The position numbers and the translations under genes were made by a program. The notes under the pieces were generated by a model. It made no database searches, was not told the DNA's origin, and saw only the letters and a list, made by a program, of their open reading frames with translations. Shown here piece after piece: positions 7,763 to 16,295 of a stretch of 64,000 nucleotides of DNA (positions are counted from its first letter, which is position 1; every line of letters starts with the position of its first letter). The DNA comes from Bacillus pseudomycoides (GTDB lineage: Bacteria; Bacillota; Bacilli; Bacillales; Bacillaceae_G). The stretch covers positions 2,604,001 to 2,668,000 of the forward strand of contig NZ_CP064266.1 in assembly GCF_022811845.1 (NCBI RefSeq), in the 5' to 3' direction.

Positions 7763-8560
7763 TTACTTAGCAAACACATGATTACCAATTACTGCAACAG
7801 TTTGGCGTGTAGTAATCCATTTGTCAGTAGAGGTTTTTGGGTTATAAAAATAAAGCCAATCAGAATTAACTCCTTTAGTAGAAATTGCTTCGTCTACCGC
7901 CATTCTCGCCTCGTGAGTTGCTGGTTGATTAATTCTTCCATCTGTAACAGGTGTAAATGCATAGCCATATTTAATAGGTTCATAAATAACATCTGTAATT
8001 GTATTTGGAAATCCTGTTGCATCAACGCGATTTAATACAACTTTTGCGACTGCGACTTTCCCTGTATAGGGCTCGCCTCCTGCTTCTGCAGTCACCAAAC
8101 GAGCCAGTAAGTCAACTTCTTGTTCTGAAATGCCTGTCTTAATGATTAAGTGTTGGCCTGCATAAATTCGATCACCGTTTGTATTATTAGCTTGTCTAAT
8201 TGCTTGTATAGATACATTATATTGTTTTGCGATAGTTTCTAATGTATCTCCCCGTTGAACTTGATAAACAACTTGAGCTGAATGATTTGAAGCTGCTAGC
8301 TCTTTTTGAGGTGTAGGCTCGTTTGATGGAGGTGAGACCGGAATGGTTAAACGTTCACCAATATAAATTTGATCATTCGTCTTATTATTAGTTTGTTTAA
8401 TTGTTTGAACTGAAACTCCATAGTGAATGCTAATATCTCCGAGAGTGTCATTCTTTTTAACAGTATAAACCGTTGCGGCATCGACCGTTCCTTGATTAGA
8501 TACTAGTGTAATTGTTGCAGCAGATATAGGTAGCAAATTTTTTACCTTATGTAACTTCAT
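7763..8560 (-). CDS. Secreted cell-wall hydrolase, two LysM domains plus SleB-type domain
   Basis: Exported peptidoglycan hydrolase of 265 residues. Order: signal peptide (about 1-28), LysM 1 (about 31-75, VYTVKKNDTLGDISIHYGVS), a short Pro-rich linker, LysM 2 (about 96-140, VYQVQRGDTLETIAKQYNVS), then a hydrolase_2 (SleB/CwlJ) domain from about 148 with LLARLVTAEAGGEPYTGKVA. This domain's glutamate in TAEAGGE is the predicted catalytic residue by family knowledge. The start ATG has AGGAGGG ten bases upstream. It stands alone, flanked by a palindrome and a repeat-bearing spacer. The domain mix resembles germination-type enzymes, but a vegetative role is equally possible. Confidence 0.88.
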   Translation of the reverse strand: MKLHKVKNLLPISAATITLVSNQGTVDAATVYTVKKNDTLGDISIHYGVSVQTIKQTNNKTNDQIYIGERLTIPVSPPSNEPTPQKELAASNHSAQVVYQVQRGDTLETIAKQYNVSIQAIRQANNTNGDRIYAGQHLIIKTGISEQEVDLLARLVTAEAGGEPYTGKVAVAKVVLNRVDATGFPNTITDVIYEPIKYGYAFTPVTDGRINQPATHEARMAVDEAISTKGVNSDWLYFYNPKTSTDKWITTRQTVAVIGNHVFAK

Positions 8561-8822
8561 CCGAAAAAAACCCTCCTGAAAATAGTTGAGATATACTTAA
8601 GTTTGAATAAAAATAAATAAAAGTGGATATTTAATTATCTATTCGTTGCTAAGTTATTTATATACTAACAAATTAAATGAGTATCGTCATTAATTGTGTA
8701 TCAACATATTAAGTGCTTCTTTGTAACTTAATGTTGTAATAATTATATATTTTGTTTCTGTGGTTTTATTCATCATTTATTCATTTTATTGCAATTTTAG
8801 GATTCTGGCGGATACATTTTTA

Positions 8823-8931
8823 TTTATCTTGCTATTTGTGGGCAGTAAGATCTCCGCCTCAAAATTCGGCAAAAGCAAAGAAGTTAGGTGGGGGATAAAG
8901 AAAACCCCCACTGATTAAAGTTTCACCTTAT
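8823..8931 (+). repeat. bcr1-type repeat, internally deleted and diverged
   Basis: The left end (TTTATCTTGC then GGGCAGTAAG) is diverged. The CTCAAAATTCGGCAAAAGC block and the right end GATTAAAGTTTCAC are well kept. The segment carrying AGCCCGATTGG is lost by a join within a run of G (GTGGGGGAT). Confidence 0.8.
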
Positions 8932-8995
8932 TAAATAAATTATCAAATGAAATTAAAAATCATATTATAAATAATATTTATTTAAAATTATTATT

Positions 8996-9024
8996 TTGAC
9001 GTAGTCATTATCAATTGTTATACT
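8996..9024 (+). promoter_or_regulatory. Sigma-A promoter of hemH-katA
   Basis: TTGACG (8996-9001) and TATACT (9019-9024) are separated by exactly 17 bases. The spacer includes TCATTATCAATTG, itself Fur-box-like. Confidence 0.75.
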
Positions 9025-9039
9025 GGAAACAAATGTTCT

Positions 9040-9054
9040 TGAAAAAGATTCTCA
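9040..9054 (+). promoter_or_regulatory. Fur-box-like operator in the hemH leader
   Basis: TGAAAAAGATTCTCA agrees with the Bacillus 7-1-7 Fur consensus TGATAAT-N-ATTATCA at 11 of 14 informative positions. It lies 15 bases downstream of the -10 element, where repressor binding would block transcription. Confidence 0.5.
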
Positions 9055-9078
9055 TTTCCAAAGTTGAGGTGCATATAG

Positions 9079-10038
9079 ATGACTAAGAAGAGAATAGGTT
9101 TACTTGTGATGGCGTATGGGACGCCAGAGTCATTAGAAGATGTGGAGGCGTATTATACGCATATTCGTCATGGACGTAAGCCATCTCCAGAAGCGCTTGA
9201 TGATTTAGTGGAACGTTATAAAGCGATTGGTGGTATGTCACCACTTGCAAAGATTACAAAGGAACAAGCTAGAAAGCTAACAATCGAGTTAAATAAGCGT
9301 TTCTTAGAATATGAATTTGTATGTTATTTAGGATTAAAACATATCACACCATTTATTGAAGATGCTGTGGAAGAGATGAAGCAGGACGGTATTGAGGAAG
9401 CAATTAGTATTGTGTTAGCACCCCATTATTCGACGTTTAGTATTAAAGCGTACAACGAACGTGCTAAAAAGATTTCTAAGAACATAAATGGTCCTGTTAT
9501 AGAACCAATTGAACAGTGGTACGACGAACCGAAATTCATTGCGTATTGGGCAACCGAAATTAAAGAAACATTTACGAGAATTGCAGATAGGGAGAAAGCT
9601 ATTGTCATTTTTTCAGCGCATAGTTTACCCGAAAAAATTATTGCAGCGGGTGACCCTTATGTGGAGCAACTGCAACATACAGCAGATTTAATTGCTGAAG
9701 CAGCTGGTATTCAACATTATACAATCGGTTGGCAAAGTGCAGGAAATACATCAGATCCATGGATTGGACCGGATGTACAAGATGTAACGAAAGATCTATA
9801 TGAAAAGTATGGTTATGCTTCTTTTGTATATTGCCTAGTTGGGTTTGTGGCAGAACATTTAGAAGTGCTATATGACAATGATTATGAATGTAGAGTTGTA
9901 ACAGATGAATTAGGTGTATCCTATTTCAGACCAGCTATGCCGAATGCTCAAGATTCATTTATTGATTGCTTAGTAGAAATTGTTTCCAAAAAAGCGAATA
10001 AAATAATTGACAAAGAATTAATTTTGAATAATAATTAA
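9079..10038 (+). CDS. hemH: Ferrochelatase (coproporphyrin ferrochelatase type)
   Basis: Inserts iron into the porphyrin ring late in haem synthesis; in Firmicutes the substrate is coproporphyrin III. The 319 residues carry the family blocks LLVMAYGTPESLEDVEAYYTHIRHG and GGMSPLAKIT, the catalytic histidine in FSAHSLPEK (residue 181) and the catalytic glutamate in HLEVLYDND (about 262). The start ATG follows GAGGTG. katA begins 57 bases downstream, so the pair could be co-expressed; catalase needs haem, which makes the pairing sensible. A Fur-like site precedes this gene and a PerR-like site lies between the two. Confidence 0.95.
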   Translation: MTKKRIGLLVMAYGTPESLEDVEAYYTHIRHGRKPSPEALDDLVERYKAIGGMSPLAKITKEQARKLTIELNKRFLEYEFVCYLGLKHITPFIEDAVEEMKQDGIEEAISIVLAPHYSTFSIKAYNERAKKISKNINGPVIEPIEQWYDEPKFIAYWATEIKETFTRIADREKAIVIFSAHSLPEKIIAAGDPYVEQLQHTADLIAEAAGIQHYTIGWQSAGNTSDPWIGPDVQDVTKDLYEKYGYASFVYCLVGFVAEHLEVLYDNDYECRVVTDELGVSYFRPAMPNAQDSFIDCLVEIVSKKANKIIDKELILNNN

Positions 10039-10039
10039 T

Positions 10040-10054
10040 TTATAATAATTTTAA
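10040..10054 (+). promoter_or_regulatory. PerR-box-like operator before katA
   Basis: TTATAATAATTTTAA matches the Bacillus PerR consensus TTATAATNATTATAA at 13 of 14 informative positions. It starts two bases after the hemH stop codon and lies 42 bases before the katA start. PerR repression of katA is established in B. subtilis; here it is inferred from the site. Confidence 0.7.
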
Positions 10055-10095
10055 ACAAGTAATTACTATTATAAAATATTAGGAGGTTCCTCTTG

Positions 10096-11562
10096 ATGAA
10101 TCCAAATAATCGCTTAACAACAAACCAAGGTGCTCCAGTGGGAGATAACCAAAATTCTCGTACAGCTGGTCGCCGTGGCCCGGTATTATTAGAAGATTAT
10201 CATTTAGTAGAAAAGCTTGCTCATTTTGATCGTGAGCGTATTCCAGAGCGTGTAGTACATGCGCGTGGCGCAGGTGCTCATGGTGTTTTCGTAACGAAAA
10301 ATAGCATGAAAGCATATACGAAAGCAGCGTTTTTACAAAACGAGGGAACAGAAACACCTTTATTTGTTCGTTTCTCAACAGTTATTCATGGTCAAGGTTC
10401 TCCAGAAACAGCTCGTGATCCACGTGGTTTTGCGGTGAAATTTTATACAGAAGAAGGAAACTATGATCTTGTAGGTAACCATTTACCTGTATTCTTCATT
10501 CGTGATGCGATTAAATTCCCTGATATGGTACATTCTTTAAAACCAGCACCAGATACAAATATTCAAACGCCAGATCGTTACTGGGATTTCATGACGTTAT
10601 CACCAGAATCTACTCATATGTTAACTTGGGTATTCTCTGATTACGGTACGCCTGCAAACTATCGTCAAATGGAAGGTTTCGGTGTGCATTCATTTAAATG
10701 GATTAATGCAGAAGGTAAAATTGTCTATGTGAAATACCACTGGAAACCACAACAAAACGTGCGTAACTTCAGTGCAAAAGAAGTAGAACAAGTACAAGGA
10801 AAAGACTTTAACCATGCAACTCGTGACTTATTCGATGCGATTAAGCGCGGAGATTATCCGAAATGGGATCTGTATGTACAGGTAATGCAACTTGATGAAA
10901 TGGATTCTTTAGACTTTGATCCATTAGATCCAACAAAAGTATGGTCAGAAGATCGCTTCCCATTAATTGAAGTTGGAACAATGACATTGAATCGTAATCC
11001 AGAAAACTTCTTCGCAGAAGTGGAACAAGTAGCATTCTCACCAAGTGCAACTGTACCTGGTATTGAACCATCAGAAGATAAATTATTACAAGGACGCTTA
11101 TTCTCTTACCCAGATACGCAGCGTTACCGCCTTGGTGCGAACTACTTACAGATTCCGGTAAACTGCCCGTATGCAGCTGTTCACAATCAACAGCGTGATG
11201 GTGCAATGCAAATGAATCAACAGCCATCAACAATTAACTACGAGCCGAGTCGTCATGCGGAAAATCCAGTCGAGGACCCAACGTATCGCGATTCAACTAT
11301 GAAGCTTGAAGACTATGTATCTCGTGAAAAAATCGAGAAACCAAACGACTTTAAGCAAGCAGGTGAGCGTTACCGTTCATTCTCGAAAGAAGAAAAAGAT
11401 AACTTAATCGCAAACTTAACAAACGACTTAAAAGATGTACATGAACAAACAAAATTGCTTGCGATTTGTAACTTCTTCCGTGCGGATCGTGAGTACGGTA
11501 TGCGCTTGGCGAAAGCGTTAAATGTTGATATTTCAGCGTATGTAGGAAAACCTGCGAAGTAA
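10096..11562 (+). CDS. katA: Catalase (haem, monofunctional)
   Basis: Breaks hydrogen peroxide into water and oxygen. The chosen start is the ATG at 10096, nine bases after AGGAGG; an in-frame TTG sits immediately before it. The 488 residues include the active-site histidine in RVVHARGAGAHG (about 54), the asparagine in NYDLVGNHLPVFF (about 127) and the haem-ligand tyrosine in RLFSYPDTQRYRLG (about 337). It is a small-subunit clade 3-like catalase by length. Preceded by hemH and a PerR-like box; followed by a terminator at 11622. Confidence 0.96.
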   Translation: MNPNNRLTTNQGAPVGDNQNSRTAGRRGPVLLEDYHLVEKLAHFDRERIPERVVHARGAGAHGVFVTKNSMKAYTKAAFLQNEGTETPLFVRFSTVIHGQGSPETARDPRGFAVKFYTEEGNYDLVGNHLPVFFIRDAIKFPDMVHSLKPAPDTNIQTPDRYWDFMTLSPESTHMLTWVFSDYGTPANYRQMEGFGVHSFKWINAEGKIVYVKYHWKPQQNVRNFSAKEVEQVQGKDFNHATRDLFDAIKRGDYPKWDLYVQVMQLDEMDSLDFDPLDPTKVWSEDRFPLIEVGTMTLNRNPENFFAEVEQVAFSPSATVPGIEPSEDKLLQGRLFSYPDTQRYRLGANYLQIPVNCPYAAVHNQQRDGAMQMNQQPSTINYEPSRHAENPVEDPTYRDSTMKLEDYVSREKIEKPNDFKQAGERYRSFSKEEKDNLIANLTNDLKDVHEQTKLLAICNFFRADREYGMRLAKALNVDISAYVGKPAK

Positions 11563-11621
11563 TAACATTCTTCATTCTCTTTTATTTTCAAATTCTAATT
11601 GTTATATGTGTCTACTAATAT

Positions 11622-11655
11622 AAAAAGGCGGCTGATTTTCAGTCGTCTTTTATTT
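11622..11655. terminator. Terminator after katA (bidirectional)
   Basis: AGGCGGCTGA/TCAGTCGTCTTTT hairpin with A-rich 5' and T-rich 3' flanks, so it can serve katA and the convergent small gene at 11655. Confidence 0.8.
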
Positions 11656-11939
11656 TACAATTTATATCCTCTTCTTATTCTGCTGTGTAATAACCAATAT
11701 TGATTTCTTTCATGAAACCATAATGTCGCGATCCATTTTTCGCCATCATGTACTAAACAACCTTCATGTTTTGAAAACAAATGTCGTTCATTAGAATCTT
11801 TTTTATAATTTTCAAAAACTAATAATACTCCTTCTGATGGAGCTACTTTAATATTAAGCAGGGGAAAAGAAGTTTCTCCGCTTGAACTCACGTTATTTAA
11901 ATAACGTGAGTATCGAATTTTATCCTTTAATGTATGCAT
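11655..11939 (-). CDS. Hypothetical protein, 94 residues
   Basis: A basic, soluble-looking small protein with several aromatic residues towards its C-terminus (IATLWFHERNQYWLLHSR). I recognise no family. It fills the space between katA and amtB and ends at a bidirectional terminator, which favours a real gene. Against it, there is no good ribosome site before the ATG at 11937-11939, and a 26-bp perfect palindrome lies inside its early codons. It could be a remnant. Confidence 0.45.
   Translation of the reverse strand: MHTLKDKIRYSRYLNNVSSSGETSFPLLNIKVAPSEGVLLVFENYKKDSNERHLFSKHEGCLVHDGEKWIATLWFHERNQYWLLHSRIRRGYKL
11886..11911. repeat. 26-bp perfect palindrome
   Basis: The half-site ACTCACGTTATTT is followed directly by its exact reverse complement AAATAACGTGAGT, with no spacer. 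It lies within the weak reading frame at 11655-11939. Confidence 0.8.
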
Positions 11940-12014
11940 GTACGTAACAAAAGGAGCATAGACTTGTATTCCGCGTGCATTTATTTGCTATAACGCATCA
12001 TTCAAACAGCAAGT

Positions 12015-12056
12015 AAAAAAGGTTTACCTCGTCTAAATAAGAGATAAACCTTTTTA
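12015..12056. terminator. Terminator after amtB
   Basis: AAAAAAGGTTTA...TAAACCTTTTT hairpin downstream of the amtB stop on the minus strand. Confidence 0.8.
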
Positions 12057-12085
12057 TTGTACAAGCTATATATTTACAAAATGCA

Positions 12086-13348
12086 TCACTTAGCCTCTTT
12101 CTGCATTGCCACCTCACCCAGTGATTTCTCACTATACTCATAAGCCTTCTCACCATGCATCGAAATATCCAATCCCATTTGCTCTTCGTGTTCATGTACG
12201 CGAACGGGAAGGAAGAAACTAATTCCTTTAATAATGGCGTACGTCATCACGATTGTAAAAGCATATGTCGCTCCAATTGCAGCGAGTTGTTTCCAAAGGA
12301 GTGTGGCATTTCCGTAAAATAACCCATCGGCACCGCCGCTATTTACAGAAGTTGTTGCAAATAGCCCGGTTGCAATACCACCCCATGTACCACCGATGCC
12401 GTGACATCCAAATGCATCAAGTGCGTCATCATATCCAAGTTTATGTTTTAAAAAGAAGACAGCTCCGAAGCAAAGAACGCCTCCAATTGCCCCGATTAAA
12501 AGAGCTGAGAATGGAGTGACAAATCCGCAAGCTGGTGTAATCGCGACAAGACCAGATACGGCACCGCAAGCTGCTCCCATTACAGTCGGTTTTGATTGGA
12601 AGAACCACTCTGCTAAGATCCATGTTAAAGCAGAAGCCGCCGCTGCGGTATTGGTATTAATGAATGTAGTCATCGCTACATCGTTTAGCGTAAGAGCGCT
12701 GCCGACGTTAAACCCGAACCACCCGAACCATAATAAGCCTGCGCCTAAAAGTGTAAAAGGTAAATGATGAGGAGAAGGACCGTTTATGTCTTTTCGTTTC
12801 CCTAGGAAAATGGCTAATACAAGCCCGGCAACCCCTGATGTGATATGAACAACGTTACCGCCAGCGAAATCTAATGCGCCGAGTTCGCGAAGCCAGCCAC
12901 CAACGCCCCATACCCAGTGGGCAACTGGATTATAGACAATTGTCGTCCATAGAAGAATGAAAATAAGAAAAGCAGAAAATCGCATTCGTTCAGCAAATGC
13001 TCCTGAAATTAACGCTGGAGTTAAGATTGCAAACATGAGTTGAAACATCATAAATAAATTGTGAGGAATAGTCGGAGAGTAGTCTGGATTTGGTGTGAAA
13101 GTTACGTTCTGCAAGCTGAACCAATCTAATGTACCGATGATACCGTTCCAATCTGGCCCAAATGATAAAGAATAGCCAATAAAAATCCATTGAATAGAAA
13201 CAATCGCCATCGCGCTATAGCTATGCATCGTTGTACTTAGAACGTTTTTGCTACGAACCATCCCGCCGTAAAAAAGTGCCAAACCTGGCGTCATAATCAT
13301 AACCATTACTGTCGCTAAAAATAAAAACACAGTATCTCCCATATTCAT
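12086..13348 (-). CDS. amtB: Ammonium transporter (Amt/NrgA family)
   Basis: Membrane channel for ammonium uptake. The ATG at 13348 is chosen because GGAGG stands seven bases upstream, giving 420 residues; the longer frame would run through this ribosome site. There are about 11 transmembrane helices. Family motifs seen: TPGLALFYGGMVRSKN, ALDFAGGNVVHITSGVAG and the conserved histidine of DALDAFGCHGIGGTWGG near the pore. The usual partner glnK/nrgB is not next to it; a terminator follows directly. A TnrA/GlnR-like site lies 110 bp upstream. Confidence 0.95.
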   Translation of the reverse strand: MNMGDTVFLFLATVMVMIMTPGLALFYGGMVRSKNVLSTTMHSYSAMAIVSIQWIFIGYSLSFGPDWNGIIGTLDWFSLQNVTFTPNPDYSPTIPHNLFMMFQLMFAILTPALISGAFAERMRFSAFLIFILLWTTIVYNPVAHWVWGVGGWLRELGALDFAGGNVVHITSGVAGLVLAIFLGKRKDINGPSPHHLPFTLLGAGLLWFGWFGFNVGSALTLNDVAMTTFINTNTAAAASALTWILAEWFFQSKPTVMGAACGAVSGLVAITPACGFVTPFSALLIGAIGGVLCFGAVFFLKHKLGYDDALDAFGCHGIGGTWGGIATGLFATTSVNSGGADGLFYGNATLLWKQLAAIGATYAFTIVMTYAIIKGISFFLPVRVHEHEEQMGLDISMHGEKAYEYSEKSLGEVAMQKEAK

Positions 13349-13457
13349 TCTTTCCCCTCCTATAATGTTATAAAATCTTACATTCAATGTTATGTTTCAT
13401 ATCATATTCAATAGTTAATAAAAAATCAACATATTTTTCTGAAAATTAAAAATAACA

Positions 13458-13474
13458 TGTAAGGAAATCTAACA
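13458..13474 (-). promoter_or_regulatory. TnrA/GlnR-like nitrogen operator
   Basis: On the minus strand TGTTAGATTTCCTTACA fits TGTNANAWWWTMTNACA with one mismatch. It lies between divergent amtB (110 bp away) and the GH13-like gene (79 bp away). amtB is the expected target by family knowledge. Confidence 0.65.
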
Positions 13475-13552
13475 TATTATTTGTGTAAGTGCGATTTTTC
13501 TGGAAAATTGATATACTATTCTTACAATTGAGAAGAAGTTGGGGGATATTCT

Positions 13553-14869
13553 GTGAAAAAAATGTGGAGAAGAGGAGTTTTGATTTGTTTTTGTATGATA
13601 TTTGCTTTTTTGGCGCCTATGCATACATTAGCGGAAGAAAAACGAGAGTGGCAAGATGAGGTAATCTATTCTATTATGGTGGATCGTTTTAATAATGGAG
13701 AAGCAAAAAATGATAGACAGCTTGATGTTGGGAATTTAGAAGGATACCAAGGGGGCGATATACAAGGGATTATAAAGAGAATAGATTATATAAAGGACAT
13801 GGGATTTACCACCATTATGCTTTCGCCAGTTGTTAAAAGTGAAACGTATGATGGACATGGTACGATTGATCTTCAAAAAGTGAATGAGCATTTTGGATCA
13901 CTGCAAGATGTAAAACAGCTCGTGCAGGAAGCACATAAGCGAGATATGAAAATCGTGTTGCAGTTTGTTAGTGGGCAAGAAAAAGCAACGCTTATTGATT
14001 CGATTAAGTGGTGGATGAAAGAAGCGAATATAGATGGAAGTTATCTTATACATAGTAAAGAAATATCTCACACCTTTTTAAATGAAGTAAAACAAAGTGT
14101 TCAAGAAATGAAAAAGGATTTCCTCGTTATGACTGATGGGGAAGAGGGGATACATAATGAGTATTATAAACATATAACAGATGTTTTCACGAAATCGGAT
14201 ACGTCTATTAAACCGCTTTATGACGCGAGTTTAATTGGAAATGGCAAAGTGGCAAGTACTTTTGTTGATAGTCAAGATACAAAGCGATTTGTCAGAAGTG
14301 CGAAAGAGAACGCGTATTATCCGCCGTCGCGTTTGAAATTAGCGCTTACTTATTTATATACATCACCAGGGCTACCGATTGTTTACTACGGAACAGAAAT
14401 TGCGCTAGATGGCGGGGGCGTACCAGATAATCGCCGATTAATGGATTTTAAAACGGATGAAAAGTTCTTGCAGTATGTAACGAGATTAGGAGAACTTCGT
14501 CAACAGTTATCTTCTCTCCGCCGTGGGACATTTGAGTTGTTATACGATCAAGCTGGAATGAGTGTGCTAAAAAGGAAGTATAAAGATGAAGTGACACTTA
14601 TTGCGATTAACAACACAAAAGAGACGCAAAAAGTTTTGTTTTCGGCAAATGAAATAGGGGAAAATAGAGAATTAAAGGGATTGTTAGAAGATGAAATCAT
14701 TAGAGAAGAAGATGGAAATTATTATCTTGTACTGAAGCGAGAAGAAGCAAATGTATATCAAGTGAGAGAAAAAACGGGGCTAAATTGGCTCTTTATCTCT
14801 TTACTAATTGGGGTAAATGTTTTGTTTATTGCTTTTTTAATTGCGGTAAAGAAGAAGGAGAAATACTAG
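13553..14869 (+). CDS. Membrane-anchored GH13 (alpha-amylase-like) protein, probably catalytically inactive
   Basis: A 438-residue exported protein: signal peptide (about 1-27), a GH13 TIM-barrel (about 35-330) and a C-terminal membrane helix (about 408-431) followed by KKKEKY. The fold is clear from VIYSIMVDRFNNG, GGDIQGIIKRIDYIKDMGF and SPGLPIVYYGTEIALDGGG. The four catalytic blocks are decayed. Block II, normally GFRxD, reads DGSYLIHSKE, so the nucleophile aspartate and its arginine are gone. Block III is FLVMTDGEEG without a clear acid. Block IV FVDSQDT keeps the aspartate. A binding or scaffold role is more likely than hydrolysis; this is inference. Ribosome site GGGGGAT before an initiation codon at 13553 (GTG). 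Confidence 0.8.
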   Translation: MKKMWRRGVLICFCMIFAFLAPMHTLAEEKREWQDEVIYSIMVDRFNNGEAKNDRQLDVGNLEGYQGGDIQGIIKRIDYIKDMGFTTIMLSPVVKSETYDGHGTIDLQKVNEHFGSLQDVKQLVQEAHKRDMKIVLQFVSGQEKATLIDSIKWWMKEANIDGSYLIHSKEISHTFLNEVKQSVQEMKKDFLVMTDGEEGIHNEYYKHITDVFTKSDTSIKPLYDASLIGNGKVASTFVDSQDTKRFVRSAKENAYYPPSRLKLALTYLYTSPGLPIVYYGTEIALDGGGVPDNRRLMDFKTDEKFLQYVTRLGELRQQLSSLRRGTFELLYDQAGMSVLKRKYKDEVTLIAINNTKETQKVLFSANEIGENRELKGLLEDEIIREEDGNYYLVLKREEANVYQVREKTGLNWLFISLLIGVNVLFIAFLIAVKKKEKY

Positions 14870-14933
14870 GAGTGGGTAGGTTTTAGACTATATACAAGCC
14901 GTAGTTATGAAAATAAAAGGAGATTATGAAGAA

Positions 14934-14978
14934 CACCTCCAATTGTTAGACACAGTTTAACAATTGGAGGTGCTTTTT
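14934..14978 (+). terminator. Strong hairpin after the GH13-like gene
   Basis: A 15-bp stem CACCTCCAATTGTTA/TAACAATTGGAGGTG ends in CTTTTT. It serves as a terminator, but GGAGGTG is also the former ribosome site of the IS fragment that follows, and GTTAGACA may be part of an IS end. Confidence 0.8.
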
Positions 14979-14980
14979 AA

Positions 14981-15118
14981 TTTACAATCGAAGAGAAATT
15001 AAAGGCTGTAAAACGTTATTTAAATGGTTCAGAGATCCGAAAAGACATCGCAGATTCTATTTTAAGTAGCTCCGCCTGTTCCGCGGACATGGGTTCAACA
15101 GTATCAATTTCATGGTGA
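14981..15118 (+). pseudogene. IS3-family orfA (transposase N-terminal) fragment
   Basis: The frame reads FTIEEKLKAVKRYLNGSE, the characteristic start of the helix-turn-helix OrfA protein of IS3/IS150-type elements. GGAGGTG stands in ribosome-site position, but the expected ATG is now ATT. After about 27 codons the similarity fades and the frame ends at TGA 15116-15118. No orfB or second end is present. Confidence 0.65.
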
Positions 15119-15134
15119 AAAAGCTTTTTATGCT

Positions 15135-16295
15135 TTAGTATGTAAATGTAATTGCCGCCAATGAATACCCTTTTTGTGCATTATACGGTTCTATTTGATA
15201 AGATACCCGTTTTGCACCTTTTGGCCAAGAAATTTCATTTAAAACCTTCTGTACATCTTGCATTGTTCCGTCCATAGATTTTTTATAAAGTACTTCTACT
15301 TTTTGGGGTTTTGATGTAAATTGCTGTTGTATTTTTTTCTTGAAATCATTATAGTTATCTGCCTTGTATTGAGCAGATAAATAAATGAGGTTGGTATCCT
15401 TTAACAGCTTCTGATATATTGCTTTTTTTGGACCCCCTACCTTTATTTTATTGGTTAGTTCATTATAATAAAATGTTGATGCTTTTGGATATTTACTACG
15501 ATCCCATTTATGATCTTTTCCTAATTGCTCATCTGACATATTAAAATATGAATAATTTACTCTTCCTGGTTTGTCCGGAATTGGATCATCAAATGTTGTA
15601 TCAAGATGATACCATTTTCCCTCGATTTTCACTAAATTCCAAGCATGAGCTTGCCCATTTCCAGTCCCTGTTACAATACGTGATTCTATTCCTGCTTCTT
15701 TTAATAATTGATAGGTTAATAGTGCGTACCCCTGACAAACTGCTGAACGATTTGCTAATGCTTCATATGCCGTATAGGCTTTATATGAAGTGTCATAAGA
15801 AACATGCTTCACTACATAATCATGAATTACTTTTACTTTTTCATGTCCATCCATTCCGGGCTTAACAGTAGACTTTATAATTGATTTTGCCTGTGTCTTT
15901 ACATATTGTGTTTGTTGCTTTGATTCGCGATATTTGATGTTTAATATAAATGTATAATTTCCTGGTACACCACTAATTGAATAGTTTGTACTTGCTATAT
16001 TGAATTTTAAATATTCATCTGAATTTACTACCTTGTCATACTCTTTGACCAGTGTATTCATAACATCTTTAATATTTTTACTTTTTGTTTTATACGTAAC
16101 TGTAATATTACCCTCACGATTGTTAATACGCTTTTTTATTTCTTGCTGAAACTCTTGTAATAGTTTCGCATCTCCTTGTGGAGCCACACTTTTTTGATTT
16201 GTAGCAGCATAAGAAACAGTCGGAATTTGTAAACCACCAACTAGAATAGTCGAACAAAGTACAACTGTTTTTAGATACTTGTTTGCTTTCTTCAT
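15135..16295 (-). CDS. Secreted transglutaminase-like protein
   Basis: 386 residues with a signal peptide (about 1-30, ending SYA) and a transglutaminase-superfamily core at roughly 150-255. The predicted Cys-His-Asp triad is visible: Cys in NRSAVCQGYALL, His in GNGQAHAWNLV and Asp in GKWYHLDTTFDDP. No cell-wall anchor or membrane helix is visible, so it should be released or held weakly. In bacteria this fold covers cross-linking enzymes and proteases, so the substrate cannot be stated. It stands between an IS3 fragment and an IS605-type end. Ribosome site AAGGAGAATG precedes the ATG. Confidence 0.85.
   Translation of the reverse strand: MKKANKYLKTVVLCSTILVGGLQIPTVSYAATNQKSVAPQGDAKLLQEFQQEIKKRINNREGNITVTYKTKSKNIKDVMNTLVKEYDKVVNSDEYLKFNIASTNYSISGVPGNYTFILNIKYRESKQQTQYVKTQAKSIIKSTVKPGMDGHEKVKVIHDYVVKHVSYDTSYKAYTAYEALANRSAVCQGYALLTYQLLKEAGIESRIVTGTGNGQAHAWNLVKIEGKWYHLDTTFDDPIPDKPGRVNYSYFNMSDEQLGKDHKWDRSKYPKASTFYYNELTNKIKVGGPKKAIYQKLLKDTNLIYLSAQYKADNYNDFKKKIQQQFTSKPQKVEVLYKKSMDGTMQDVQKVLNEISWPKGAKRVSYQIEPYNAQKGYSLAAITFTY

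Larger units (their letters stand above)
8561..9078. other. Intergenic region with bcr1 derivative and hemH control sites
   Basis: The left 260 bases are AT-rich with nothing recognisable apart from the minus-strand promoter region of the wall hydrolase. A degenerate bcr1 copy occupies 8823-8931, and the hemH promoter with a Fur-like site lies at 8996-9054. Confidence 0.6.

Noticed and set aside
12265..12767. Open plus-strand frames opposite amtB
   Set aside because: They lie fully inside amtB, have low-complexity translations and no ribosome sites.
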